NCBI GenBank assembly: GCA_040349255.1
Contig: JBEQUE010000123.1
Location: 1-64,000, forward strand
Length of the DNA stretch: 64,000 bases
Reading direction: 5' to 3'
DNA from: DATMER01 sp040349255
Lineage (GTDB): Bacteria > Acidobacteriota > Thermoanaerobaculia > Multivoradales > UBA5704
The notes beneath the pieces were generated by a model. The model saw nothing but the letters and a program-made list of their open reading frames with translations, did no database searches and was not told the origin of the DNA. The position numbers and the translations under genes are program-made. Below are positions 1 through 8,297 of this stretch, in pieces. The stretch's first letter is position 1; every line of letters starts with the position of its first letter.

Positions 1-357
1 GGCTTCCGCCTGCGGGTCGAGGCGCCCGGGTTCGCCACGGAGCAGAGCGACGTGCGGGTCTCGGGAGCGGCCGTCCCGGACCTGGCCCTGAGCCTCAGGC
101 CGGGCATCCCGATCACCGGCCGCCTGATCGGCCTCGACCTGCGCGGACCGCGGAGAGCCCACGTCCAGGCCCGCTCTACGGAAATCCCGCGGCCGGTCCG
201 CCTCCATGGAACGGTGGACCAGTACGGGGTCTACCGGATTCCCGACGCCTCGCCGGGCACGTGGATCGTGAGGGTAGACCTGCCCGACCGCCGCTTCGTC
301 GAGGAAGAGGTGACCGTGACTTCGGAACCCGTGAGGCTCGACCTGGAGGTCGAGTAG
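1..357 (+). CDS. Carboxypeptidase-regulatory-like protein, C-terminal end (partial)
   Basis: The frame is open from base 1, so only the last 118 residues of a longer protein are present. The visible part alternates short beta-strand-like segments and Gly/Pro turns, for example GIPITGRLIGLD and later GVYRIPDASPGTWIVRVDL. That is the usual look of carboxypeptidase-regulatory (CNA-B or transthyretin-like) repeats found on surface or secreted proteins. The partner, location and substrate cannot be read from this fragment. The gene ends 21 nt before prmC and has no visible functional link to it. Confidence 0.6.
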   Translation, partial: GFRLRVEAPGFATEQSDVRVSGAAVPDLALSLRPGIPITGRLIGLDLRGPRRAHVQARSTEIPRPVRLHGTVDQYGVYRIPDASPGTWIVRVDLPDRRFVEEEVTVTSEPVRLDLEVE

Positions 358-366
358 CCGGGGCGA

Positions 367-372
367 TAGACT
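367..372 (+). promoter_or_regulatory. Putative -10 box TAGACT for prmC (leaderless start)
   Basis: TAGACT lies exactly 6 nt before the GTG start of prmC. There is no purine-rich ribosome binding site between the box and the start. That spacing would place the transcription start on or next to the start codon. No convincing -35 hexamer is visible 16-18 bp upstream. Confidence 0.4.
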
Positions 373-378
373 CGCCCG

Positions 379-1239
379 GTGCCCCCGTTGCCGGTGACCA
401 TCGACCAACTCCTCGCCGAGGCCCGGCCCCGCCTGGCGGCCACCCCGTTCGGAGCACCGGCCCGCGAAGCATCGCTGCTGCTCGGCCGGGTGCTGGGCCT
501 CTCCGAGGCCCAGGTGCTCGCGCACGGCGAGCGCGCGGTGCCGGAGGAGCCGGCGGAGCGCTTCCGGGCCCTCCTCGCACGCCGGCTGGCTGGCGAGCCC
601 GCGGCCTATCTGTTCGGCGAGCGCGAGTTCTACGGCCGCTCGTTCCAGGTCGATCCCCGGGTGCTCATCCCGCGGCCCGAGACCGAGCACCTGGTCGAGG
701 CCGCGCTGGAGGCTCCTCGCCCGGACCGGCCCTGGATCCTCGACGTCGGCACCGGCTCCGGCATCCTCGCCGTGACCCTGGCGTTGGAGATCCCGGGGGC
801 CCGCGTGGTCGCCACCGACCTCTCGCCCGGCGCGCTGGCCGCGGCGTCCGCCAACGCCCGCCGGCTCGGCGTCCGGGAGCGGGTCTTCCCGGTAGGCGCC
901 GATCTGGCGCGGGGGCTCGACCCCGGCCGCTTCGACCTGGTGGTGAGCAATCCGCCGTACGTGGACTGGAACGACGCGCCCACCCTCTCGCCGGAGGTTT
1001 ACAACTTCGAGCCACACGTGGCACTCTTTGCCCCCGGCGCCGGCGATTCCCTCTACGAGCGGTTGTTCTCCGAAGTCTCCGCAGGCGGGCTGCGGCCCGG
1101 CGTCCGGCTGCTCGCCGAGATCGGACAGGGGCAGCTCGACGCCGTCCGTCGCCACGCCACGGCCTCCGGCTGGCAGGTGGCGGGCGTCCGGCAGGACTAT
1201 GCAGGCATTCCCCGGGTTGTCATCCTTGAGCGCCGGTGA
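379..1239 (+). CDS. prmC: Peptide chain release factor N5-glutamine methyltransferase
   Basis: PrmC (HemK) uses S-adenosylmethionine to methylate the glutamine of the GGQ motif in release factors RF1 and RF2 in the cytoplasm. The 286-residue length is normal for the family. An N-terminal helical domain (about 1-95) precedes a Rossmann methyltransferase with the SAM loop DVGTGSG at 122-128. The family-defining NPPY motif is at 191-194, and RPETE near 99-103 is also typical. The GTG start is supported by a TAGACT box 6 nt upstream. prfA, the usual neighbour, is not present, and murA follows after 18 nt. Confidence 0.93.
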   Translation: MPPLPVTIDQLLAEARPRLAATPFGAPAREASLLLGRVLGLSEAQVLAHGERAVPEEPAERFRALLARRLAGEPAAYLFGEREFYGRSFQVDPRVLIPRPETEHLVEAALEAPRPDRPWILDVGTGSGILAVTLALEIPGARVVATDLSPGALAAASANARRLGVRERVFPVGADLARGLDPGRFDLVVSNPPYVDWNDAPTLSPEVYNFEPHVALFAPGAGDSLYERLFSEVSAGGLRPGVRLLAEIGQGQLDAVRRHATASGWQVAGVRQDYAGIPRVVILERR

Positions 1240-1257
1240 ACCGGCAAGGCGGATCGC

Positions 1258-2526
1258 ATGGACAAGTTCCACATCGTCGGACCCTCGCGGCTCGCGGGCC
1301 GCGTCCGGGCGAGCGGCGCCAAGAACGCCGCCCTCCCCGCCCTCGCGGCCACCCTCCTCGCCGACGGCGAGCCCCTCACGCTCCGCAACGTCCCGGGGGT
1401 GAGGGACATCCGCACCATGATGCGGCTCCTCGACCACCTCGGCGTGAGCAGCGAAGACGCCGGCGATACCGGCGAGGGGCTCGTCTTCCGGCGCGACCGG
1501 CCGACCGCGGACCACGACGCGCCCTACGAGGTGGTCAAGACCATGCGCGCCAGCGTCCTCGTGCTCGGACCGCTCCTCGCCCGGTTCGGCCACGCCCGCG
1601 TCTCGCTGCCCGGCGGCTGCGCCATCGGCGTCCGGCCGATCGACCAGCATCTCAAGGGGCTGGAGGCGCTGGGCGCCAGCGTCGAGCTCTCGCACGGCTA
1701 CGTCGAAGCCAGCGCGGACCAGCTCCGCGGCACCCGCTTCCGGTTCGACATGCCGACCGTGACCGGCACGGAAAACATCCTCATGGCCGCCAGCCTCGCG
1801 AAAGGCACCACGGTGCTGGAGAACTGCGCCCGCGAGCCCGAGATCGTCGACCTCGCGAACCTCCTCAACACCATGGGCGCCCGCATCTCGGGCGCCGGCG
1901 AGGCGACGATCGTGATCGACGGGGTGGACTCGCTCGGCGGCGGCGAGCACACCATCATCCCCGACCGGATCGAGGGGGGCACCTACCTGATCGGCGCGGC
2001 CCTGACCCGCGGCGACGTGACGCTCGAAGGGTCCAGCCCCGCCGATCTGGCGCCGCTGCTGGACAAACTGGCCGAGGCCGGCGCGAACGTCGAGATCTCC
2101 GGCACCGGCATCCGGGTCCGCGCCGCCGACGGGCTCCAGGGCTGCGACCTCGAGACCCAGCCGCACCCCGGCTTCCCGACCGACCTCCAGGCGCAGTGGA
2201 TGACCCTCATGACCAGCGCCGACGGCGTGTCGACCATCCGCGAAACCATCTTCGAAAACCGCTTCCAGCACGCCCCGGAGCTCATGAGAATGGGCGCCGA
2301 CATCCGGATGGACGGCGGCTCGGCCCGGGTCTACGGCGCCCGGCGGCTCACCGGCGCCGGCGTGATGGCGACCGACCTGCGGGCCTCGGCCTGCCTGGTC
2401 CTGGCCGGCGTGGCGGCCGACGGGGAGACGGTCGTGGACCGCATCTACCACCTCGAACGTGGCTATGAGGGAATGGAACTGAAATTGCAGAGCCTCGGCG
2501 CGCGGGTCGCACGCTGGGTCGTTTGA
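1258..2526 (+). CDS. murA: UDP-N-acetylglucosamine 1-carboxyvinyltransferase
   Basis: MurA transfers enolpyruvate from PEP to UDP-GlcNAc, the first committed step of peptidoglycan synthesis, in the cytoplasm. The 422 residues match the family. AKNAALP near 21-27 carries the conserved Lys-Asn. The active-site cysteine is kept in LPGGCAIGVRP (Cys121), so the enzyme is predicted to be of the fosfomycin-sensitive type. An AAGGCGG ribosome binding site precedes the ATG. The gene probably shares a message with prmC and ends just before a GC-rich hairpin element. Confidence 0.97.
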   Translation: MDKFHIVGPSRLAGRVRASGAKNAALPALAATLLADGEPLTLRNVPGVRDIRTMMRLLDHLGVSSEDAGDTGEGLVFRRDRPTADHDAPYEVVKTMRASVLVLGPLLARFGHARVSLPGGCAIGVRPIDQHLKGLEALGASVELSHGYVEASADQLRGTRFRFDMPTVTGTENILMAASLAKGTTVLENCAREPEIVDLANLLNTMGARISGAGEATIVIDGVDSLGGGEHTIIPDRIEGGTYLIGAALTRGDVTLEGSSPADLAPLLDKLAEAGANVEISGTGIRVRAADGLQGCDLETQPHPGFPTDLQAQWMTLMTSADGVSTIRETIFENRFQHAPELMRMGADIRMDGGSARVYGARRLTGAGVMATDLRASACLVLAGVAADGETVVDRIYHLERGYEGMELKLQSLGARVARWVV

Positions 2527-2531
2527 AGGTC

Positions 2532-2582
2532 GATCCCATTCCCCCTCTCCCCGGCCCTCTCCCCCGGGTCCGGGGGAGAGGG
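2532..2582 (+). repeat. Stop-codon-associated GC hairpin element, copy 1
   Basis: Six bases after the murA stop, a GATCCC-led C-rich tract runs into a perfect 11-bp inverted repeat. The arms are CCCTCTCCCCC (2555-2565) and GGGGGAGAGGG (2572-2582) with a 6-nt loop. Near-identical elements follow the stop codons of three other genes in this window in the same orientation relative to the gene. It could act as a 3' mRNA stabiliser, a Rho-assisted terminator or a REP-like repeat. No T-run follows. Confidence 0.8.
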
Positions 2583-2615
2583 AGATAACAGCTCCGGCGC
2601 TCGCACAGGCTCCGG

Positions 2616-4841
2616 ATGATCACCACCTTCACCCTGGTCCTCGCCGCCACTCTCACCGCGGACCCCCGCCCGGACCTCGTCGAGCTTCAGCTCGCCGGGG
2701 ACCGTCGCGAGGCGCTCGCCCGCACCGAGCGGGAGATCGAGGCCCGGCCGGATTCCTCCCATGGGCTGGGTCTCGACTACCTCCGCGGCCATCTTCTCGA
2801 TCTCCTCGGCAATCCGGCGGCCGCCGGCGAAGCCTTCGCCGCCGCGATGGCCTCCACCCCCGATCTCGACGCCTACAGCCGCTACCGCCTCGCGCTGGAG
2901 CAGGAGCGCACCGGCCATCCCGAGGTCGCCGCCGGCCTGATCGCTGGCGTCGTCGCCTCCCGCACGCCGGCCCTCCTCGCCGAAGCCACCTTCCTGCTCT
3001 CCCGCACTCTCTCTCTCGGCGGCGACTGCCGACTGCTCGGCGGTCTCAGGATCGAGGAGCTGCCCATGCCGCAGCGCCGGATCCTGACCTTGTCGCAGGC
3101 CGACTGCGCGCTGCGCGCCGGATCGCGCGAGCTGGCCCGGGGCCTCCTCGTCGGCCTCCTGGAGCAGAACCGGGACGACGACACCGCCCGGGGAGCCGCC
3201 GACCGCCTGGACATGCTGGTCTCCGACAGCGAGGGCGGACGGCTGCCGCTCCTCCTGGGCCTCGTCTTCCACCAGCATCGCGACTTCGAGCGCGCGCTCG
3301 CCCATCTCCACCGCGCCCTCGATCCGGCCGAAGGGCTGAGCGAGCGGGAGATCGCCGAGGGGCGCTACGCCCAGGGCCGCTCCCTGTTCTGGCTGGAGCG
3401 CTACGCTCCGGCCGCGATCGTCTTCGGCGGCCTGGCCACCGTCTCCCGCCGGCCCGAGGACCGCTCGCGGGCCCTCTACCAGCAGGGCCGCTGCTACGAG
3501 CTGATCGGCCAGTGGATGCTCGCCGCGGAGAGCTTCAGCCGCGCCTACCTCGCCCAGACCGACGGCGAATGGGCGGCGGCGGCGCTCTTCTCCAGCCTCC
3601 GCCTGCGCTGGCGCAGCGGCGCCGAGACCGACACGCAGGCCTTCTACGACCTCCTGACCTCGCGCCGCGAATGGCGGGAGCAGGCCCTGCGCGCCAGCCT
3701 GTTCCTGGCCTCCTCCGACCTCGTCCGCGGCCGGCGCGACCGCGCCCGGGGCTGGCTCGACCGCGCCCTGCCCGAGACCCCGGACGAGCGCCTGGAGATC
3801 GCCTACTGGCGCGGCCGGCTCGCCGAGCTGGAGCGCAATCCCCTGGCCGCCGTCGCCTCCTACCTGGAGGCAATGCGGCTGGACCTCTACCACCCGCTCT
3901 CCCAGGCCGCCCGCGACCGGCTCGCCCTGGAGCCGCTCGCCCGCGCCGCCGCCGTCGAGGGCCGGCGCCTGTCCGCCTCGACGAAATTCGAGGACCTCTA
4001 CGGCGCGTGGCTGCTCCTGGGCAACAACACCGAGACCGGCAAGGCCTGCTGGTTCCGGGCGCGCCACGCGCTGCTCGCCGATCCCAGGCGCGCTCCGCTC
4101 GTGAAGCTGGTCCAGGTCCCCGTCGCCGCCTGGCCGCTCTGGCAGGCGCCGCTGCGCCGGCCGGAGGAGCGGCTGCTCGCGCTGGGCATCCTGCACGAGG
4201 GCGCTCCGGCCGTGCGCCAGTACTTCCCCGTCACCGAGCCGTCGCTCGCCTACACCGGCTGCCGGCTGCTGGCCCGCGCCGGCGAGCACGAGCGATCGAT
4301 CCTCCTCGCCGAGGCCTTGCGGCTGCGCTCGGGCGACCGGGTGCCGGTGATCTTCCAGCCCCGCGACTTCCACCACATCCTCTATCCCCTGCCCTATCGC
4401 GAGACGCTGACCTCCCAGTGCAAGCTGCGCGGGGTGCCGCCGGACCTCCTGGCCTCGGTCATCCGCGAGGAGAGCCGCTACGACCGCAAAGCCCTCTCGC
4501 CCGCGGCGGCGCGCGGCCTGGCGCAGCTCACCGTGCCCACCGCCCGGCGCATCGCGGGCCAGATCGAGATGTCGCGGCTCGATCCGGAGGACCTCTACCG
4601 GCCCGAGATCGCCCTGGCCCTGGGCGCCGCCTATCTCGCCCAGCTCCTCAAGGACTTCGAAGGCGCCAGCCACGTGGCCGTAGCCGCCTACAACGCCGGC
4701 GAGCCCCAGGCCGCGCTCTGGCGGAGCTACTGCTTCAGCCCCGAGATGGAGGAGTTCTTCACCAAGGTGACCTTCCAGGAGACCCGCAGCTATCTGAGGA
4801 AGGTGCTCACCACCCGGGCCCACTACGACGAGCTGTGGTGA
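2616..4841 (+). CDS. TPR-rich lytic murein transglycosylase (Slt type)
   Basis: This 741-residue protein should cleave the MurNAc-GlcNAc bond of peptidoglycan, forming 1,6-anhydroMurNAc in the periplasm. The first 17 residues look like a signal peptide. A long alpha-helical, TPR-like region covers about 20-580, as in the Slt70 superhelix. A lysozyme-like SLT domain follows at about 590-720. Its catalytic Glu-Ser is in REESRYD (Glu619), followed by GLAQLTVPTA and the AYNAGEP motif. It lies between murA and a SurA-like chaperone, consistent with an envelope role. The start is the first ATG, with only a weak ribosome site. Confidence 0.9.
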   Translation: MITTFTLVLAATLTADPRPDLVELQLAGDRREALARTEREIEARPDSSHGLGLDYLRGHLLDLLGNPAAAGEAFAAAMASTPDLDAYSRYRLALEQERTGHPEVAAGLIAGVVASRTPALLAEATFLLSRTLSLGGDCRLLGGLRIEELPMPQRRILTLSQADCALRAGSRELARGLLVGLLEQNRDDDTARGAADRLDMLVSDSEGGRLPLLLGLVFHQHRDFERALAHLHRALDPAEGLSEREIAEGRYAQGRSLFWLERYAPAAIVFGGLATVSRRPEDRSRALYQQGRCYELIGQWMLAAESFSRAYLAQTDGEWAAAALFSSLRLRWRSGAETDTQAFYDLLTSRREWREQALRASLFLASSDLVRGRRDRARGWLDRALPETPDERLEIAYWRGRLAELERNPLAAVASYLEAMRLDLYHPLSQAARDRLALEPLARAAAVEGRRLSASTKFEDLYGAWLLLGNNTETGKACWFRARHALLADPRRAPLVKLVQVPVAAWPLWQAPLRRPEERLLALGILHEGAPAVRQYFPVTEPSLAYTGCRLLARAGEHERSILLAEALRLRSGDRVPVIFQPRDFHHILYPLPYRETLTSQCKLRGVPPDLLASVIREESRYDRKALSPAAARGLAQLTVPTARRIAGQIEMSRLDPEDLYRPEIALALGAAYLAQLLKDFEGASHVAVAAYNAGEPQAALWRSYCFSPEMEEFFTKVTFQETRSYLRKVLTTRAHYDELW

Positions 4842-4874
4842 GGGGACTGGCGCAGCACGAGGAAGGGCGGTGGC

Positions 4875-4926
4875 TCCCTCTCCCCCGGCACGGGGGAGAG
4901 GGCCGGGGAGAGGGGGAACGGGATCA
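4875..4926 (-). repeat. Stop-codon-associated GC hairpin element, copy 2
   Basis: The arms CCCTCTCCCCC (4875-4885) and GGGGGAGAGGG (4891-4901) flank a 5-nt loop. Read on the minus strand, the element begins TGATCCCGTTCC, and its first three bases are the stop codon of the SurA-like gene. It is the same family as copy 1, oriented the same way relative to its gene, and it fills the gap between two convergent genes. Confidence 0.8.
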
Positions 4927-5661
4927 ATTGCCCTTCTTCTCGATCCTCTTGATCACCGGCGGCAGGTCGCCCGGCGGCTTGTCGAAGTAGAGGTGGATGT
5001 CCGCGTTGCGGCGCAGCTCCTCGGTCCACTTGTCCAGCTCCTTGTTGAGCCGCTCCTCCTTGAGGATGGTCCGGATCTGCTCGCGCACGTCGTCCAGCGG
5101 CTTGACCGGCAGCTTCTGCCTCTGCATGTCCTGGGTGTAGGTGGTGCGGTAGTACTGCGTGATGTCGTCGAGGTCGACGAACACCCGCGGGCCGAGCTGC
5201 TCCTCCACATGGGTGAGGACCAGGAGCTGCCGCGCCACGAGCTGGCGCAGCGCCTGCTGGGTGAGGCCGACGTCGCGGAGCGCCTTGCGGAAGGCCTCCT
5301 CGTTCGGGAAGCGGGCGCGGATCGCCGCCACGTTCTGCTCGATCATGTCCACCGGCACCTGCTCGAAGCCGTAGCGGTCGATCTCGTGGAAGCGCAGCCG
5401 CTGCTCGACCAGCCCGTCCAGGATGCGGCGGCGGAAGGTCGCATCCGACTCGCCGGCCTTCGGCTCGGCGAGGCCGAGAGTCACCACCCGCTCCACCTCG
5501 GAGGCGAGGATCGGGTCCTCGTCGACGACCGCCATCACGCGGTCGCGGAGCCGGGGCTCGAGGCCTGGAGCGGGGATGTTCGCGGGAGCCGGCTTCTGGG
5601 CGGACAGCGACAGGGCGGCACCCAGGACGAGACACACGAAAAGACCGCTGGCTTGTTTCAT
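4924..5661 (-). CDS. SurA-N-like periplasmic chaperone without a PPIase domain
   Basis: The 245-residue protein has a clear signal peptide (about 1-21, ending near SLSAQ). A SurA/parvulin N-terminal helical region follows: a DRVMAVVDEDPI start, then RRRILDGLVEQRL and the helices that follow. No parvulin catalytic domain is visible. This resembles stand-alone chaperone modules that escort outer-membrane proteins. The C-terminus is charged and ends VIKRIEKKGN. It is transcribed divergently from the nitrilase gene across a 29-bp gap, and no Shine-Dalgarno sequence is visible. Confidence 0.75.
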   Translation of the reverse strand: MKQASGLFVCLVLGAALSLSAQKPAPANIPAPGLEPRLRDRVMAVVDEDPILASEVERVVTLGLAEPKAGESDATFRRRILDGLVEQRLRFHEIDRYGFEQVPVDMIEQNVAAIRARFPNEEAFRKALRDVGLTQQALRQLVARQLLVLTHVEEQLGPRVFVDLDDITQYYRTTYTQDMQRQKLPVKPLDDVREQIRTILKEERLNKELDKWTEELRRNADIHLYFDKPPGDLPPVIKRIEKKGN

Positions 5662-5670
5662 CGGGGGCCC

Positions 5671-5680
5671 ATGCTAGCAT
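5671..5680. promoter_or_regulatory. Palindromic ATGCTAGCAT: overlapping divergent -10 boxes
   Basis: A perfect 10-bp palindrome sits in the 29-bp gap between the divergent SurA-like and nitrilase genes. It reads TGCTAGCAT, an extended -10, on both strands. The box is followed by 10 nt to the nitrilase ATG and 9 nt to the SurA-like ATG. Neither gene shows a Shine-Dalgarno sequence. One element could drive two nearly leaderless messages, or it could be a binding site for a small dimeric regulator. Confidence 0.45.
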
Positions 5681-5690
5681 CCCCCCGGCC

Positions 5691-6542
5691 ATGGCAGAAG
5701 GGAAGACCAACGCCGCCAGGATCCGGATCGGGCTGGCGCAGATCGACTGCCGGCTGGGCGACGTCGCCGGCAACGTCGAGCGGCACCTGCGGTGGATCTC
5801 CGAGGCGCGCGACCGCGGGGTCGAGCTCCTGGTCTTCCCGGAGCTCTCGCTCACCGGCTACCGCCTCCTCCACCTGACCTCGCGCGTGGCCCTGCCGGCC
5901 TCGGCGCCCGAGCTGCGGCGCCTGGCCGAGGCCGCCGGCTCCATGGCGGTCGTCGCCGGCTTCGTCGAGGAGAGCGACCGCGGCATGCTGCACAACTCGG
6001 CGGCCCTGCTCGGCGGGGGCGGGCACGACCGGCCCCACCTGGTGCACCGCAAGCTCTACCTGCCCACCTACGGCCTCTTCCAGGAGGAGCGCTTCTTCCG
6101 GCCCGGCCGCCGGCTGGACCTGGCGACGCTCGCCTGGGGCAAGACCGGCATCCTGGTCTGCGAGGACCTCTGGCATCCCGAGCTGGCCCGCCGCCTGGCC
6201 TTCGCGGGCTCGCGGCTGCTGATCGTCCCCTCGGCCGGCCCGGGCCGCGTCGGCGCGGGCCCTCTGCCGGCCAACCACGAGAGGTGGGAGACGCTCACGC
6301 GCGCCACGGCGATGCTCAACTCCTGCTGGATCCTCTACTGCAACCGGGTCGGCTGGGAGGAGGGCTCCTTCTACGCCGGGTCGAGCCACGTCGTGCGGCC
6401 CGGCGGCGAGGTGGTAGACCGCGCGCCGGTCCTCGACGAGCACCTGCTCGTGGCGGACGTCGACCTGCGGGAAGCCGACCGGGCGCGCTGGAACATGCCC
6501 CTTCTCGCCGACGAACGCCAGGACATCGAGGGACCCGAATGA
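5691..6542 (+). CDS. Carbon-nitrogen hydrolase (nitrilase superfamily), probable glutaminase partner of NadE
   Basis: A 283-residue nitrilase-fold amidase. The catalytic triad is visible as Glu51 (VFPELSLTGY), Lys121 (VHRKLYLPTYG) and Cys157 (GILVCEDLWHP). The active-site surroundings resemble the glutaminase domain of glutamine-dependent NAD+ synthetases. Its stop overlaps the nadE start by 4 nt (ATGA). I infer that it releases ammonia from glutamine for NadE. A free-standing amidase acting on another amide remains possible. Confidence 0.85.
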   Translation: MAEGKTNAARIRIGLAQIDCRLGDVAGNVERHLRWISEARDRGVELLVFPELSLTGYRLLHLTSRVALPASAPELRRLAEAAGSMAVVAGFVEESDRGMLHNSAALLGGGGHDRPHLVHRKLYLPTYGLFQEERFFRPGRRLDLATLAWGKTGILVCEDLWHPELARRLAFAGSRLLIVPSAGPGRVGAGPLPANHERWETLTRATAMLNSCWILYCNRVGWEEGSFYAGSSHVVRPGGEVVDRAPVLDEHLLVADVDLREADRARWNMPLLADERQDIEGPE

Positions 6543-7372
6543 ACCGCTCCTCCGGCACGAGAGAGAAGCTGCTCCTGAACCCGCCGCTCGCGGCGGAGGT
6601 CCTGACCAGCTTCATCCGGGACGCGGTCGAGACCACCGGCCTGTCCGGCGTGGTGGTCGGCGTTTCGGGAGGCGTGGACTCCTCGCTCTCGGCGGCGCTC
6701 GCGGCGCGCGCCTTGGGGCCGGAACGGGTGCACGGCTTCCTCCTCCCCTACCGCACCTCGAACCCGGCCTCCGAACAGGACGCCCGCGCCGTGGCCGAGC
6801 ACCTCGGCATCCCGCACCGGAAGATCGACATCTCGCCGATGGTGGACGCCTATTTCGAGATGGAGCCGGATGCCGATCCGGGCCGCCGCGGCAACAAGAT
6901 GGCCCGCGAGCGGATGACCATCCTCTTCGACCAGGCGAAGAAGCTCGACGCGCTGGTCCTCGGCACCTCGAACAAGACCGAGATCCTGCTCGGCTACTCG
7001 ACCGTGTTCGGGGACAACGCGAGCTCGCTCAACCCGCTCGGCGACCTCTACAAGACCCAGGTCTGGCAGCTCTCGCGGCACCTCGGCCTGCCGGACGCGG
7101 TGATCGACAAGGCGCCGTCGGCCGACCTCTGGCCCGGCCAGACGGACGAGGGCGACCTCGGGGTCGACTACGGCACGGCGGACGAGGTCCTTCATCTCCT
7201 CTTCGACGAGGGGCTGCGGCCGGAGGAGATCGTCGAGCGGGGCTACGACGAGCGGGCGGTGACGCGGATCGTGACCCTGGAGCAACGCTTCCGCTACAAG
7301 CGCCGGCTGATGCTGATCGCGCGGCTCTCGGGAAGCGCCGTCAACCTGGACCAGGAGATCCCGCGGGACTGA
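6539..7372 (+). CDS. nadE: NAD+ synthetase (NadE, small synthetase-only form)
   Basis: NadE adenylates nicotinate adenine dinucleotide and amidates it with ammonia to give NAD+ in the cytoplasm. The 277-residue protein has the ATP-PPase P-loop SGGVDSS from position 43, LGTSNKTE and the conserved KAPSADLWPGQTDE segment. It lacks a fused glutaminase domain, which is supplied by the adjacent, overlapping nitrilase gene. Its stop overlaps the rsmI start by one base, so nitrilase-nadE-rsmI form a tightly coupled unit. Confidence 0.95.
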   Translation: MNRSSGTREKLLLNPPLAAEVLTSFIRDAVETTGLSGVVVGVSGGVDSSLSAALAARALGPERVHGFLLPYRTSNPASEQDARAVAEHLGIPHRKIDISPMVDAYFEMEPDADPGRRGNKMARERMTILFDQAKKLDALVLGTSNKTEILLGYSTVFGDNASSLNPLGDLYKTQVWQLSRHLGLPDAVIDKAPSADLWPGQTDEGDLGVDYGTADEVLHLLFDEGLRPEEIVERGYDERAVTRIVTLEQRFRYKRRLMLIARLSGSAVNLDQEIPRD

Positions 7373-8043
7373 TGGCCGGCAAGCTCCTGGTCGTCGCCAC
7401 GCCGATCGGCAACCTGGACGACCTCTCGCCGCGGGCGCGCGCGGCCTTCGAGCAGGCGGACCTGGTGGCCTGCGAGGACACGCGGCACACCGGCCGGCTG
7501 CTGGCCCACCTCGGGATCAAAAAGCCGCTGGTCTCCCTGCACGAGCACAACGAGCGCCAGCGCCTCCCGCGCCTGCTGGCCGACCTGGAGGAGGGCAAGA
7601 CGATCGCGGTGGCGAGCGACGCGGGCACCCCTCTCCTCTCGGATCCCGGCTTCGTGCTGGTGCGGGAAGCCGCGGCGAAAGGCATCCGGGTGGAGCCGAT
7701 CCCGGGGCCCTCGGCGATCCTGACCGCCCTGGTCGCCTCGGGCCTGCCGCCGCACCCCTTCACCTTCGCCGGCTTTCCGCCGCCCAAGTCCGGCAAGCGC
7801 CGCAACTTCTACAAGACCTGGGCGGCCCTGGGCCACACGCTCATCCTCTTCGAATCCCCACACCGCATCCTCCCGAGCCTCGAAGACGCGTTGGCCGAGA
7901 TGGGAGACCGCCCGGCGGCGATCGGCCGCGAGCTGACCAAGCTGCACGAGGAGGTCGTGCGGGGGAGGTTGTCCGAGCTGATCGAGGAGCTGCGGAAGCG
8001 GCCCTCGCTCAAGGGGGAGTTCGTGGTGGTGGTGGGAGCATGA
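7372..8043 (+). CDS. rsmI: 16S rRNA (cytidine1402-2'-O)-methyltransferase
   Basis: RsmI methylates the 2'-hydroxyl of C1402 in 16S rRNA near the ribosomal P site. The 223 residues begin with the family signature VVATPIGNLDDLSPRA, followed by EDTRHTGRLL, ASDAGTPLLSDPG and PIPGPSA. These are the hallmarks of the tetrapyrrole-methylase-fold RsmI group. The protein is shorter than E. coli RsmI (286 aa) and lacks the C-terminal extension. The stop overlaps the hicA start by 4 nt. Confidence 0.95.
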   Translation: MAGKLLVVATPIGNLDDLSPRARAAFEQADLVACEDTRHTGRLLAHLGIKKPLVSLHEHNERQRLPRLLADLEEGKTIAVASDAGTPLLSDPGFVLVREAAAKGIRVEPIPGPSAILTALVASGLPPHPFTFAGFPPPKSGKRRNFYKTWAALGHTLILFESPHRILPSLEDALAEMGDRPAAIGRELTKLHEEVVRGRLSELIEELRKRPSLKGEFVVVVGA

Positions 8044-8297
8044 AGCCAAGACCTCTACTCCAGAGGCTGGCTGGTGGAGCCTTCCAGAATGTCTCCTTCC
8101 GCGACTTTCGAGGGCTGGTCGAAAGCTACGGATTTACTCTGGACCGGATCAACGGCAGTCATCACATCTTCACTCACGCCCAGATCCCTGAGCTCGTCAA
8201 TCTCCAAGAGGTCCGAGGAGAAGTGAAGCCCTACCAGATACGGCAGTTCCTGCGTCTCATCGAGCGGTATAATCTGAGGATGGAGGATGAGGCATGA
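8040..8297 (+). CDS. hicA: HicA-family mRNA interferase toxin
   Basis: HicA toxins are small double-stranded-RNA-binding-fold ribonucleases that cleave mRNA. The 85-residue protein matches the family: SFRDFRGLVESYGF, then NGSHHIF with the catalytic histidine (His41). It is longer than E. coli HicA (58 aa), as in the HicA group with a C-terminal helix. The start ATG overlaps the rsmI stop (ATGA), and the hicB start overlaps its stop. Toxin-first order is normal for hicAB. Confidence 0.88.
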   Translation: MKPRPLLQRLAGGAFQNVSFRDFRGLVESYGFTLDRINGSHHIFTHAQIPELVNLQEVRGEVKPYQIRQFLRLIERYNLRMEDEA

